From an uncultured Clostridia bacterium (lineage in GTDB: Bacteria > Bacillota > Clostridia > Oscillospirales > Acutalibacteraceae): a stretch of DNA of 64,000 nucleotides. Shown piece by piece: positions 34,658-43,483 of the stretch. The stretch lies in contig CALYBJ010000006.1 in assembly GCA_944412445.1 (NCBI GenBank), forward strand, positions 1-64,000. The letters run 5' to 3'. Within the stretch, counting starts at the first letter, position 1. Each line of letters starts with the position of its first letter. Below the pieces are notes generated by a model. That model had not been told where the DNA came from, ran no database searches, and was given only the letters and a program-made list of their open reading frames with translations. A program made the position numbers and the translations under genes.

Positions 34658-36376
34658 TTATTCTACATCCTGAAGAGCGTCGTAGCCCTCTTCTCCGGTA
34701 CGGACCTTTATAACATTTTCAACATCGTATACAAAGATTTTTCCGTCGCCGATATGTCCCGTGTAAAGAACCTTTTTGGCAGTTTCTATAACGCTGCGGA
34801 CGGGAACCTTGCTGACAACAATATCAACCTGAACCTTGGGAAGCAGCTCCGCTTCAATTTCTACGCCTCGGTAATATTCAGGCTTGCCCTTCTGAAGACC
34901 GCAGCCTAAAACATGGGAAACGGTCATGCCTGTTATGCCCAGGGACATCATAGCCTTCTTCAGGGATTCAAAGCGGTTTTCCTTGCATATAATCTCAACC
35001 TTGGTAAACTTGGGAGTTGTGCCGTCATCAAATGCAGGAACTCTCTTTACGGGAACAGCCTCTGCGGGCGGAACATCTCCTGTTACCTTAACAGGCTCAT
35101 CGTCATCGTTGTCTGAGATTGTGTCGGGCAGCATTGCGAATCCTGCATAAGCTGTAAGCAGACCGTGTTCGGAAATGTCAAGTCCGGCGATTTCCTCTTC
35201 GGGCTTTGCCCTTAAGCCTATGGTGTGCTTGATAAGAAGGAATACTATTGTAATCATTACTCCGACATAAGCGCATACGGAAACAACGCCTAAAAGCTGT
35301 ACTCCGAAGAAGTGAAGTCCGCCGCCGTAGAAAAGTCCCTTTTCAGTTGAGGAACCTGTGGCGAACAGTCCTGTCATCATTGTTCCCAAAGCACCGCATA
35401 CGAAATGCACCGAAATTGCTCCTACGGGATCGTCAATCTTTGCGATTTTATCGAAGAATTCAACTGCGAATACGATAACAACGCCGAAAACAAGTCCCAT
35501 TATTGCCGCGCCCACAGGGCTTACAGCGTCGCAGCCTGCCGTTATGCCTACAAGTCCTGCCAGAGCCGCGTTATATGTCATTGAAACATCGGGCTTTTTG
35601 TATCTTATCCATGTGACAATAAGTGTTGTGCAGCACGCTACAGCCGCCGCAAGGTTTGTATTGAAGAATACAAGACCGGCTCTTTCCACAAGCTCATCTG
35701 TATTCATGCCGACAGTTGAGGCTCCGTTAAAGCCGAACCAGCAGAACCAAAGGATAAATACGCCGAGCGCCGCAAAGGTAAGATTGTGTCCCAAAATCGC
35801 TCTGGGCTTGCCTTTTTTATCGTACTTGCCGATACGGGGTCCTAAGATTTTCGCACCTATCAGCGCACAAAGACCGCCTACCATGTGAACAGCCGTTGAG
35901 CCTGCAAAATCGTGGAAGCCAAGCTGACTGAGCCAGCCGCCGCCCCATATCCAGTGACCTGAAACAGGATAAATTATAAGTGAAATTGCCGCTGAATAAA
36001 TACAGTATGCGCTGAATTTTGTTCTTTCAGCCATAGCGCCGGAAACGATTGTTGCCGATGTGGCGCAGAAAACTGTCTGGAATATTGCAAAAGCCCAAAG
36101 AGGAACGCCCTCAGGAAGAATATGGCTGTAATCCCCCATAATAAGAGGATCTATTTTTCCGAAAAGAGCAGTACCGCTTCCGAACATTATTCCGAAGCCT
36201 GCAAGCCAGAATGCCGGTGTGCCTATGCAGAAATCCATAAGGTTTTTCATAAGGATATTGCCTGTGTTTTTAGCCCTGGTGAAGCCTGCCTCGCACATTG
36301 AAAAGCCTGCCTGCATGAAAAATACCAGTGCCGCTCCCAGCAGTACCCATATTGTATTAACAGGACTGTAAGTCAT
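34658..36376 (-). CDS. Ammonium transporter fused to a PII-like regulatory domain
   Basis: A 572-residue protein. Residues ~1-410 are an Amt channel with eleven helices: FFMQAGFSMCEAGFTRAKN, the twin-His helices (GSTAVHMVGGLCALIGA, SVHFVCGALG) and DDPVGAISVH. After a polar linker (~415-455), residues ~455-560 are a PII domain (FTKVEIICKENRFESLKKA, LPKVQVDIVV, HIGDGKIFVYDVENVIKVRTGE). PII proteins plug Amt channels when nitrogen is plentiful. The T-loop reads EYYRGVEIEAELLPKV, without the Tyr uridylylated in enteric PII. I start at ATG 36376 because the upstream GTG at 36394 is part of the AAGGGGAG ribosome site. It is co-transcribed with glnN, 28 bases upstream. Confidence 0.94.
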   Translation of the reverse strand: MTYSPVNTIWVLLGAALVFFMQAGFSMCEAGFTRAKNTGNILMKNLMDFCIGTPAFWLAGFGIMFGSGTALFGKIDPLIMGDYSHILPEGVPLWAFAIFQTVFCATSATIVSGAMAERTKFSAYCIYSAAISLIIYPVSGHWIWGGGWLSQLGFHDFAGSTAVHMVGGLCALIGAKILGPRIGKYDKKGKPRAILGHNLTFAALGVFILWFCWFGFNGASTVGMNTDELVERAGLVFFNTNLAAAVACCTTLIVTWIRYKKPDVSMTYNAALAGLVGITAGCDAVSPVGAAIMGLVFGVVIVFAVEFFDKIAKIDDPVGAISVHFVCGALGTMMTGLFATGSSTEKGLFYGGGLHFFGVQLLGVVSVCAYVGVMITIVFLLIKHTIGLRAKPEEEIAGLDISEHGLLTAYAGFAMLPDTISDNDDDEPVKVTGDVPPAEAVPVKRVPAFDDGTTPKFTKVEIICKENRFESLKKAMMSLGITGMTVSHVLGCGLQKGKPEYYRGVEIEAELLPKVQVDIVVSKVPVRSVIETAKKVLYTGHIGDGKIFVYDVENVIKVRTGEEGYDALQDVE

Positions 36377-36404
36377 AAAAAACTCCCCTTTCACAAACAG
36401 CTCT

Positions 36405-38501
36405 TTATTTTATACCGAAAAGCAAATCTCCGTATGTGGGGAAGGGCCAGTATTTTTCGGCAGTTACCGTCTCCGCTTCATCGGCTACGGCTCTTAGCTC
36501 GTTCATCTTTACAAGAACCCCGTCCCTTATTGCGTATGACTTTTCCTCAATGTCGGAAATATCCTTAACCTTCATTATCTCTTCGTTAAGCTCGTCTGTC
36601 TTTACCGAAATCTGCTGGGCCTCGCAGGTAAGCTTTTTAAGAAGCTCCTCTTCATACTCGGTTGAAATTCCGGCGATTACACTCTTTTTGGCTGCTGCCG
36701 TATTTGCTATCTCCAAGGCGTAGCTCTCAACGGCAGGAAGAATTTCCTTTCTTGCCATATCCGCCATTGTTGTAGCTTCGATTATCAGAGTCTTGCAGTA
36801 GTTGTCAAGCATGATTTCACATCTTGATTTAAGCTCCGCCTCTGAGAATACCTTCTGTGAGGTAAGCATCTCAACATTCTTTTTGTCAAGAAGATGCGGC
36901 ATACAGTCGGGCGTTGTCTTATAATTCAGAAGTCCTCTGTTCTTTGTTGCCTCTTCAATCCATGCGTCGTCATAACCGTTGCCGTTGAAAATTATCCTCT
37001 TGTGATCCTTGATTGTCTTCTTGATCATCTCATGAAGCTTCTCTTCAAAATTATCTGCGTTTTCAAGCCTGTCCGCATATATCTTCAGGGATTCAGCTAC
37101 GGCGCTGTTAAGCATCATGTTGGCGCAGGCTATGCTGTTTGAAGAGCCCAACATTCTGAATTCAAACTTGTTGCCGGTAAACGCGAAGGGTGAGGTTCTG
37201 TTTCTGTCGGTGGTGTCTCTGGGGAACTTAGGCAGAACATCTACTCCCAGCTTCATTGTAGTTTTTTCCGCAGCGCTGTAAGGCTCGTCATTTTCAATGG
37301 CTTCAAGTATCGCCGTAAGCTCGTCGCCCAGGAAAATCGATACTACCGCCGGAGGAGCTTCGTTTGCTCCCAGTCTGTGATCGTTGCCTGCCGTGGCTAC
37401 CGACAATCTTAAAAGATCCTGATAATCGTCCACCGCCTTGATTACTGCGCAAAGGAAAAGCAAAAACTGTGCGTTTTCATGGGGTGTGTCTCCCGGTGTT
37501 AAAAGGTTTACCCCTGTGTCCGTTGCTATTGACCAGTTGTTGTGCTTGCCGCTTCCGTTTACTCCCGCAAAGGGCTTTTCATGAAGAAGACATACAAGTC
37601 CGTGTCTTTGGGCAACCTTCTGCATTATCTCCATAGTAAGCTGATTGTGGTCCGTGGCTATGTTCGTTGTGGTGTATATGGGGGCAAGCTCGTGCTGTGC
37701 AGGCGCTACCTCGTTGTGCTCCGTTTTCGCAAGTATGCCCAGCTTCCACAGCTCCTTGTTCAGAGCCTCCATGTACTCAGCTACTCTGGGCTTGATTACT
37801 CCGAAGTAGTGATCGTCCATTTCCTGTCCCTTGGGAGGCTTCGCTCCGAAAAGCGTTCTTCCAGTGTATATCAAATCCTTGCGCTTCTCATACATTTCCC
37901 TGTCAATAAGGAAATACTCCTGCTCGGGACCTACCGATGTGCTTACATGCTTGACATCGGTGTTGCCGAACAGCTTTAAAATTCGTAAAGCCTGCTTGTT
38001 AAGTGCCTCCATGGAACGGAGCAGCGGTGTTTTCTTGTCAAGCGCCTCTCCTCCGTAAGAACAGAACGCCGTAGGAATACAAAGTGTTTTTCCTTTTATG
38101 AAAGCGTAGGAGGTAGGGTCCCATGCAGTATAGCCTCTGGCTTCAAAGGTTGCTCTCAGGCCTCCCGAAGGAAAGCTCGAAGCGTCAGGCTCGCCCTTTA
38201 TAAGCTCTTTGCCGGAAAATTCCATAATCACTCTGCCGTCAGGGGCCGGAGAAATAAAGCTGTCATGCTTCTCGGCAGTTATTCCCGTAAGCGGCTGGAA
38301 CCAATGAGTATAATGAGTGGCGCCGTTTTCAACAGCCCAGTCCTTCATTACCGACGCCACTGCGTTGGCAACTGATATATCAAGCTTTGCGCCCTGGTCG
38401 ATAGTCTTTTTCAAAGACTGATAAACATCTGAAGAAAGCTTGGCTTTCATTACTCTGTCGTCAAATACTAATTTTCCGAAAAAATCAGATACTGTTTCCA
38501 T
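36405..38501 (-). CDS. glnN: Glutamine synthetase type III
   Basis: A 698-residue GSIII (ATP-dependent glutamate plus ammonia to glutamine), the large oxygen-sensitive form common in anaerobes. The N-terminal [56 protein letters not shown], and the catalytic [10 protein letters not shown] and [14 protein letters not shown] motifs are diagnostic. ATG 38501 follows AAGGAG. The in-frame start at 38537 would lie upstream of that site. It heads a two-gene unit with the amt-PII gene and is preceded by a consensus promoter and an attenuator hairpin. Confidence 0.97.
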   Translation of the reverse strand: METVSDFFGKLVFDDRVMKAKLSSDVYQSLKKTIDQGAKLDISVANAVASVMKDWAVENGATHYTHWFQPLTGITAEKHDSFISPAPDGRVIMEFSGKELIKGEPDASSFPSGGLRATFEARGYTAWDPTSYAFIKGKTLCIPTAFCSYGGEALDKKTPLLRSMEALNKQALRILKLFGNTDVKHVSTSVGPEQEYFLIDREMYEKRKDLIYTGRTLFGAKPPKGQEMDDHYFGVIKPRVAEYMEALNKELWKLGILAKTEHNEVAPAQHELAPIYTTTNIATDHNQLTMEIMQKVAQRHGLVCLLHEKPFAGVNGSGKHNNWSIATDTGVNLLTPGDTPHENAQFLLFLCAVIKAVDDYQDLLRLSVATAGNDHRLGANEAPPAVVSIFLGDELTAILEAIENDEPYSAAEKTTMKLGVDVLPKFPRDTTDRNRTSPFAFTGNKFEFRMLGSSNSIACANMMLNSAVAESLKIYADRLENADNFEEKLHEMIKKTIKDHKRIIFNGNGYDDAWIEEATKNRGLLNYKTTPDCMPHLLDKKNVEMLTSQKVFSEAELKSRCEIMLDNYCKTLIIEATTMADMARKEILPAVESYALEIANTAAAKKSVIAGISTEYEEELLKKLTCEAQQISVKTDELNEEIMKVKDISDIEEKSYAIRDGVLVKMNELRAVADEAETVTAEKYWPFPTYGDLLFGIK

Positions 38502-38515
38502 AGGACATATCTCCT

Positions 38516-38581
38516 TAAAAAAAATAAAAAAAGACAAAGATGCCTCAAGCTTTTTAAGCTTTATAAGACATCTTTGCCTTT
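38516..38581 (-). promoter_or_regulatory. Leader attenuator upstream of glnN
   Basis: Between promoter and ribosome site, the minus-strand leader folds into a long stem. AAAGGCAAAGATG (38569-38581) pairs with CATCTTTGTCTTT (from 38530), capped by AAGCTT/AAGCTT, then a T-rich run (TTTTATTTTTTTT). This is an intrinsic terminator placed to block glnN unless antitermination occurs. The base (AAAGGC ... GTCTTT) matches the attenuator of the divergent operon. Confidence 0.8.
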
Positions 38582-38590
38582 TATGTTTGC

Positions 38591-38619
38591 ATTATAGTCC
38601 CCTGTTTTTTGTTTGTCAA
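38591..38619 (-). promoter_or_regulatory. Consensus promoter for glnN-amt
   Basis: TTGACA (38614-38619), 17-base spacer, TATAAT (38591-38596) on the minus strand: a perfect match. Confidence 0.92.
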
Positions 38620-38745
38620 CCCCGAAAAATCAATTTTGAAAAACCTTCCAAAATATTTTTCCGGAAGCCTTAATAACTGTGAGTTTTAACAATTCGCCGA
38701 AAATTTGCCGAAAAAACATATTTTTTAAAGGAATTTATTTAAAAC

Positions 38746-38774
38746 TTGACAAGTATTTTTCTGTGTGATATATT
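38746..38774 (+). promoter_or_regulatory. Promoter for the glutamate synthase operon
   Basis: TTGACA (38746-38751), 17-base spacer, TATATT (38769-38774). Transcription would begin near 38781, right at the attenuator. Confidence 0.85.
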
Positions 38775-38780
38775 ATTATT

Positions 38781-38842
38781 AATGACCAAAGGCGTTCATT
38801 TTAAGAGATTTTCTCTTTTAATGAGCGTCTTTTATTTTTTTT
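38781..38842 (+). promoter_or_regulatory. Leader attenuator upstream of the glutamate synthase operon
   Basis: A ~21-bp stem (5' arm from 38788 starting AAAGGCGTTCATT, 3' arm ending GCGTCTTT at ~38833) precedes TATTTTTTTT and the ribosome site. An alternative small hairpin, AATGACC / GTTCATT (38781-38787, 38794-38800), exposes the hexaloop AAAGGC (A at 1, G at 4), the pattern known for ANTAR-bound RNA, and would use part of the terminator arm. Its stem has one C-U mismatch. Confidence 0.75.
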
Positions 38843-38857
38843 GAAAGGATTTTTTGT

Positions 38858-39946
38858 ATGAAAAAAGAGGGTCAAGTAAGAATTCCGTCCGGCTGCGCCA
38901 TTGCCGCCGTTATTTCAAGAAAAGGAAATAAAATGTCCGGAGAGCTTATTACAAATGCGATGAAGCCCATGCACGACAGGTCAAACGGTCTCGGAGGCGG
39001 TTTCGCAGGCTACGGAATTTATCCCGAATATAAGGATTTTTATGCGTTTCACATATTCTTTAACTCAAGAGCCACAAGAAAAGACTGCGAGCAGCTTTTA
39101 AAGGAAAGCTTTGAAATCGTTCAGGCGGAAATTATTCCCACAAGAAAAATTCCCGCTATTACCGACGAGCCGCTTATTTGGAGATATTTCGTTTCTCCCT
39201 TTAAATCTGTTTTAAAATCTCTTCAGATTGATGAAAAAGAGCTTGTGGCAAGAACGGTTATGATGATTAATACAAGCGTTAACGGCGCTTATGTTTTTTC
39301 AAGCGGAAAGAACATGGGAACCTTCAAGGCGGTAGGCTTTCCGGAGGATGTAGGCGTTTTTTATAAGCTGGAAAAATACGAGGGCTATTCCTGGACAGCT
39401 CACGGCAGATATCCTACCAATACTCCCGGCTGGTGGGGCGGCTGTCATCCATTTACGCTTCTTGACTACTCCATCGTTCACAACGGCGAAATCTCCTCCT
39501 ATGACGCCAACCGCAGAGCCATTGAAATGTTCGGCTACAAGTGCTCCCTTCAGACGGATACGGAGGTTATCACATATATTATGGACTATCTTATCCGCAG
39601 ACAAAACCTTACCTACAAGGAGGCGGCGTCCATTATTGCCGCTCCCTTCTGGAGCACAATAAGCTCAAAGGACGAAAAAGAAAAACAGCTTTTAACTTAT
39701 CTCCGCACAATGTTTTCAGACTTCCTTATTACCGGACCGTTTTCAATAGTTTTAGGCTTCAACGGCGGTCTTATGGCTTTGAACGACCGTTTAAAGCTCC
39801 GCTCCATGGTTGTGGGCGAAAAGGACGACAAGGTGTTTATTGCCAGCGAAGAAGCCGCAATCAGGACTATGGAGCCTGACGCCGAAAATATTTACGCTCC
39901 CTCGGGAGGAGAACCTGTTATCGTTAAAGTTGAGGAGGATATTTAA
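38858..39946 (+). CDS. Glutamate synthase glutaminase domain (class II amidotransferase, GltB1-like)
   Basis: A 362-residue stand-alone glutaminase part of a split glutamate synthase. It would release ammonia from glutamine for the downstream FMN subunit. Segments typical of the class II fold are NGLGGGFAGYGIYPEYKDFYAFHI, YSWTAHGRYPTNTPGWWGG, VHNGEISSYDANRRAIEMFG and QTDTEVITYI. The likely nucleophile is Cys13 (IPSGCAIAAV), preceded by a short leader, as in this clostridial subgroup. The stop is one base before the next gene's start, giving strong coupling. Expression is probably governed by the leader attenuator. Confidence 0.93.
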   Translation: MKKEGQVRIPSGCAIAAVISRKGNKMSGELITNAMKPMHDRSNGLGGGFAGYGIYPEYKDFYAFHIFFNSRATRKDCEQLLKESFEIVQAEIIPTRKIPAITDEPLIWRYFVSPFKSVLKSLQIDEKELVARTVMMINTSVNGAYVFSSGKNMGTFKAVGFPEDVGVFYKLEKYEGYSWTAHGRYPTNTPGWWGGCHPFTLLDYSIVHNGEISSYDANRRAIEMFGYKCSLQTDTEVITYIMDYLIRRQNLTYKEAASIIAAPFWSTISSKDEKEKQLLTYLRTMFSDFLITGPFSIVLGFNGGLMALNDRLKLRSMVVGEKDDKVFIASEEAAIRTMEPDAENIYAPSGGEPVIVKVEEDI

Positions 39947-39947
39947 A

Positions 39948-41453
39948 ATGGGAATTGATTATATGTATCCTGAATTTGAAGTTGTAAGAAACAGGGAGCG
40001 GTGCATCAACTGCCGTATATGCGAAAAGGAATGTGCCAACGGCGTCCATATTTTCAACGAAGAAAAAAACTGCTTTGCCGTTGACGAAAGCAAATGCGTA
40101 AACTGTCAGAGATGCGTCTGCTTTTGTCCTACTCACGCTTTAAAAATAGTTAAAAGCGACTGCCGGCTCCGTGAAAACGCCAACTGGCATGAATCCACCG
40201 TAAAGGAAATTTTCAAGCAGGCAAGAAGCGGCGGCGTGCTGCTGTCCTCAATGGGAAATCCCAATAAGCTTCCCGTATACTGGGACAAAATTTTAATTAA
40301 CGCTTCTCAGGTCACAAACCCTCCCATAGATCCCTTGAGAGAGCCTATGGAAACAAGGGTATTTTTAGGAATGAAGTCCCATAAGATAAAAAGAAAGGAA
40401 AACGGCGAAATCGACTGCACCGTTCCTCCCCTTTTGGAGCTTTCAATGCCCGTTATGTTTGCAGCCATGAGCTACGGTTCAATAAGCTACAACGCCCATG
40501 AAAGCCTTGCCAGAGCCGCAGAAAAGCTGGGAATTTACTACAACACCGGCGAGGGCGGTCTTCACGAGGATTTCTACTGCTACGGTGAAAACACCATCGT
40601 TCAGGTAGCTTCGGGAAGATTCGGCGTTCACAACGACTATCTCAAGGCGGGCGCCGCAGTTGAAATTAAAATGGGTCAGGGCGCGAAGCCCGGTATCGGC
40701 GGACATTTGCCGGGAACGAAAATCGTAGGAGACGTTTCAAAAACGAGAATGATTCCCGAAGGCTCCGACGCAATTTCGCCGGCTCCTCATCACGATATTT
40801 ACTCAATTGAAGATTTAAGACAGCTTGTATATTCAATAAAAGAGGCTACAAACTACCAAAAGCCCGTAATGGTAAAGGTTGCGGCTGTTCATAACATCGC
40901 CGCCATAGCCAGCGGAATAGCAAGAAGCGGCGCTGATATAATCGTAATAGACGGCTTCAGAGGCGGCACCGGAGCCGCTCCTACAAGAATAAGGGACAAT
41001 GTAGGTATCCCTATTGAGCTGGCTCTTGCGGCAGTTGACCAGAGACTCCGTGACGAGGGAATAAGAAACAGAGTATCCCTTGTAGCTTCGGGAAGCATAA
41101 GAAGCGCCGCCGATGTTGTTAAGGCAATCGCTTTAGGCGCCGACGCCTGCTATGTTGCAACGGCAGCTCTTATAGCCATGGGCTGTCATCTTTGCAGAAA
41201 CTGTCAGAGCGGCACCTGCAACTGGGGAATAGCTACTCAGAAGCCGGAGCTTACAAAAAGACTTGATCCCGACACGGGAAGCGAAAGACTTATTAATCTT
41301 ATGACCGCATGGAAAAACGAAATAAAGGAAATTATGGGCGGCATGGGTATAAACTCAATTGAAGCTTTAAGAGGAAACAGACTTATGCTCAGAGGCATAG
41401 GGCTTAATGAAAATGAACTGCGTATTTTAGGAATAGCTCACGCCGGAGAATAA
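39948..41453 (+). CDS. Glutamate synthase FMN/ferredoxin subunit (GltB2-like)
   Basis: A 501-residue subunit that aminates 2-oxoglutarate at FMN. Residues ~20-65 carry two 4Fe-4S ferredoxin motifs (CINCRICEKEC, CVNCQRCVCFCP). Residues ~80-490 are the Glu_synthase TIM barrel: MSYGSISYNAHESLARAA, GEGGLHED, GAKPGIGGHLPG, IDGFRGGTGAAPT, and the cysteines CHLCRNCQSGTCNWGIAT. ATG 39948 follows GAGGAGG located at the end of the previous gene. No NAD(P)H-dependent GltD is present, so electrons may come from ferredoxin. Confidence 0.95.
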   Translation: MGIDYMYPEFEVVRNRERCINCRICEKECANGVHIFNEEKNCFAVDESKCVNCQRCVCFCPTHALKIVKSDCRLRENANWHESTVKEIFKQARSGGVLLSSMGNPNKLPVYWDKILINASQVTNPPIDPLREPMETRVFLGMKSHKIKRKENGEIDCTVPPLLELSMPVMFAAMSYGSISYNAHESLARAAEKLGIYYNTGEGGLHEDFYCYGENTIVQVASGRFGVHNDYLKAGAAVEIKMGQGAKPGIGGHLPGTKIVGDVSKTRMIPEGSDAISPAPHHDIYSIEDLRQLVYSIKEATNYQKPVMVKVAAVHNIAAIASGIARSGADIIVIDGFRGGTGAAPTRIRDNVGIPIELALAAVDQRLRDEGIRNRVSLVASGSIRSAADVVKAIALGADACYVATAALIAMGCHLCRNCQSGTCNWGIATQKPELTKRLDPDTGSERLINLMTAWKNEIKEIMGGMGINSIEALRGNRLMLRGIGLNENELRILGIAHAGE

Positions 41454-41502
41454 TACGCAGAAATAAAAATTGATTGTTGATTCAGAGAAGGTGTGGTATA
41501 AT

Positions 41503-42222
41503 ATGATAATAAATGCTGAAAACCTTGATTACAAAGCCTTAAACGACTTAATTCGCAGCTCCTCGGAGGATATTCAGATTACAAACTGCTGCGGCCACAG
41601 ATTTATCGCCGCCGGAATGGAAAATAAAAGCGTTACCATAAACGGTATACCGGGAAACGCTTTAGGAGCGTATCTTAACGGCGGAAGCATTACGGTAAAT
41701 TCAAACGCTCAGGACGCCGTAGGAGATACAATGAACAACGGAAGCATCGTTATTCACGGCAACGCAGGCGACGCAGTAGGCTATGCCATGAGAGGCGGAG
41801 AAATTTTTATAAAGGGCAACGCCGGTTACAGGGCAGGTATCCACATGAAGCAGTATAAAGACAAGGTTCCGGTTATGGTTATCGGAGGCTATGCAGGCAG
41901 CTTTTTGGGGGAATATCAGGCAGGCGGACTAATAATCGTCCTGGGTATAAACATAGGCTCGAAAAAAATTCTCGGCAACTTTCCCTGCACAGGTATGCAC
42001 GGCGGCGCTGTTTTCGTTCGCTCCTCATGCGACGGAATTAAGCTCCCGGGACAGGTTACCGTATCTCCTGCCTCAGATGAAGATATGTCTCTTATTGAAA
42101 AGCATATCGTCAAATACTGCGGTTTATTCGGCTGCGACGCCGACGAGATTTTAAAGGAAAAATTCACAGTAATCAGGCCTGACAGCAAAAACCCCTACAA
42201 ACAGATGTATGTGGCAAATTAA
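41503..42222 (+). CDS. Glutamate synthase GXGXG domain protein (GltB3-like)
   Basis: A 239-residue right-handed beta-helix corresponding to the C-terminal domain of glutamate synthase. Repeated G-rich turns (NGIPGNALGAYLNGG, GNAQDAVGDTMNNG-like repeats, HGNAGDAVGYAMRGG, KGNAGYRAGIHM) are clear. I start at ATG 41503 behind GAAGGTGTGG. An upstream in-frame TTG at 41470 lacks a ribosome site. It completes the three-piece enzyme and likely stabilises the ammonia channel. Confidence 0.93.
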   Translation: MIINAENLDYKALNDLIRSSSEDIQITNCCGHRFIAAGMENKSVTINGIPGNALGAYLNGGSITVNSNAQDAVGDTMNNGSIVIHGNAGDAVGYAMRGGEIFIKGNAGYRAGIHMKQYKDKVPVMVIGGYAGSFLGEYQAGGLIIVLGINIGSKKILGNFPCTGMHGGAVFVRSSCDGIKLPGQVTVSPASDEDMSLIEKHIVKYCGLFGCDADEILKEKFTVIRPDSKNPYKQMYVAN

Positions 42223-42240
42223 ACGAAAGCAGGTTTCATT

Positions 42241-43455
42241 ATGAAATACTCACCACAGGAAGTTATGGAATATGTCCGTGAGGAGGACGTTAAATTTATA
42301 CGCCTTGCCTTCTGCGATGTCTTCGGCAAACAAAAAAATATTTCCGTTATGCCGGGAGAGCTTCCCTACGCCTTTGAATACGGCATACCCTTTGACGGCT
42401 CGGCGATAAAAGGCTTCAGCGATGAATCCCGTTCGGACCTTCTTCTTCATCCCGATCCGGACACTCTGAATGTTCTCCCCTGGCGGCCGGAGCACGGCAA
42501 GGTTGTAAGAATGTTCTGCAATATCACTTACCCCGACGGCAGACAGTTTGAAAGCGATACAAGAGCGGTGCTTAAAAACGCCGCTGCGGAAGCTGAAAAA
42601 CAGGGGATTTCTTTTTCCTTCGGCTCGGAAATGGAGTTTTATCTGTTCTGCCTTGACGAAAACGGAAAGCCTACAAAAACTCCCTACGACAATGCCGAAT
42701 ATATGGATATTGCCCCTGAGGACAAAGGGGAAAATGTAAGAAGAGAAATATGTCTTACTCTTGAGCAGATGGGAATAAGACCTGAAAGCTCTCACCACGA
42801 AGAGGGTCCCGGTCAGAATGAAATTGATTTCCGTCACTCGGAGCCTATGACAGCTGCCGACAACACAATGACATTTCAGACGGTTGTAAAAACCGTTGCC
42901 CACAGAAACGGCCTTTGGGCGGATTTTTCCCCGAAGCCCTTAAAAAACTTTCCCGGAAACGGATTTCATATTAACATATCGGCTAAGGACGAGAAGGGCA
43001 GCAGGCTGCTTGAAAGCGTTATTGCCGGAATACTTGATAAAATTTCGGAAATCACCCTGTTTTTAAATCCTGACGAACAGTCATATAAAAGGCTTGGAAG
43101 CAGCAAGGCTCCCGAATACATTTCATGGGCAGAGGGAAACCGCTCCCAGCTTATAAGAGTGCCTGCGGCTCAGGGGGAATATGTCAGAGCGGAGCTGAGA
43201 TCCGCAGATTCACTTTCAAATCCCTATCTTGCTTTTGCCCTTATTATTTACGCCGGCCTTTACGGCATCAAAAATAACCTTACGCCGCCTCCAAAAGCCA
43301 ATATAAACCTTTTTACAGCTGATGAGGAAACACTTAAAGCTTTAAAAAAGCTGCCTTTAAAGCATGAAGACGCCGTTATCTGTGCAGAAAACAGCGATTT
43401 CGTTAAGCAATACATTCCTCAGTCTGTTTTATCGGCATACTGCAAAAAAATATAA
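42241..43455 (+). CDS. glnA: Glutamine synthetase type I family, short form
   Basis: A 404-residue GSI-type enzyme, shorter than the usual 440-470 but with intact ends. N-terminal beta-grasp: VKFIRLAFCDVFGKQKNISV and GIPFDGSAIKGF. Catalytic domain: FGSEMEFYLF, HHEEGPGQNEIDF, FPGNGFHINIS, and SYKRLGSSKAPEYISWAEGNRS. The C-terminal adenylylation-loop region is abbreviated. It may be a functional second glutamine synthetase or a related gamma-glutamyl ligase. Position after the glutamate synthase pieces supports a GS-GOGAT role. Confidence 0.9.
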   Translation: MKYSPQEVMEYVREEDVKFIRLAFCDVFGKQKNISVMPGELPYAFEYGIPFDGSAIKGFSDESRSDLLLHPDPDTLNVLPWRPEHGKVVRMFCNITYPDGRQFESDTRAVLKNAAAEAEKQGISFSFGSEMEFYLFCLDENGKPTKTPYDNAEYMDIAPEDKGENVRREICLTLEQMGIRPESSHHEEGPGQNEIDFRHSEPMTAADNTMTFQTVVKTVAHRNGLWADFSPKPLKNFPGNGFHINISAKDEKGSRLLESVIAGILDKISEITLFLNPDEQSYKRLGSSKAPEYISWAEGNRSQLIRVPAAQGEYVRAELRSADSLSNPYLAFALIIYAGLYGIKNNLTPPPKANINLFTADEETLKALKKLPLKHEDAVICAENSDFVKQYIPQSVLSAYCKKI

Positions 43456-43483
43456 CATAAATCTAATTTAAGGATGAACCGCC

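Noticed and set aside
42241..43455. The short glnA as a truncated pseudogene.
   Set aside because: Both ends and all main catalytic motifs are present and the frame is intact; it is a compact family member.
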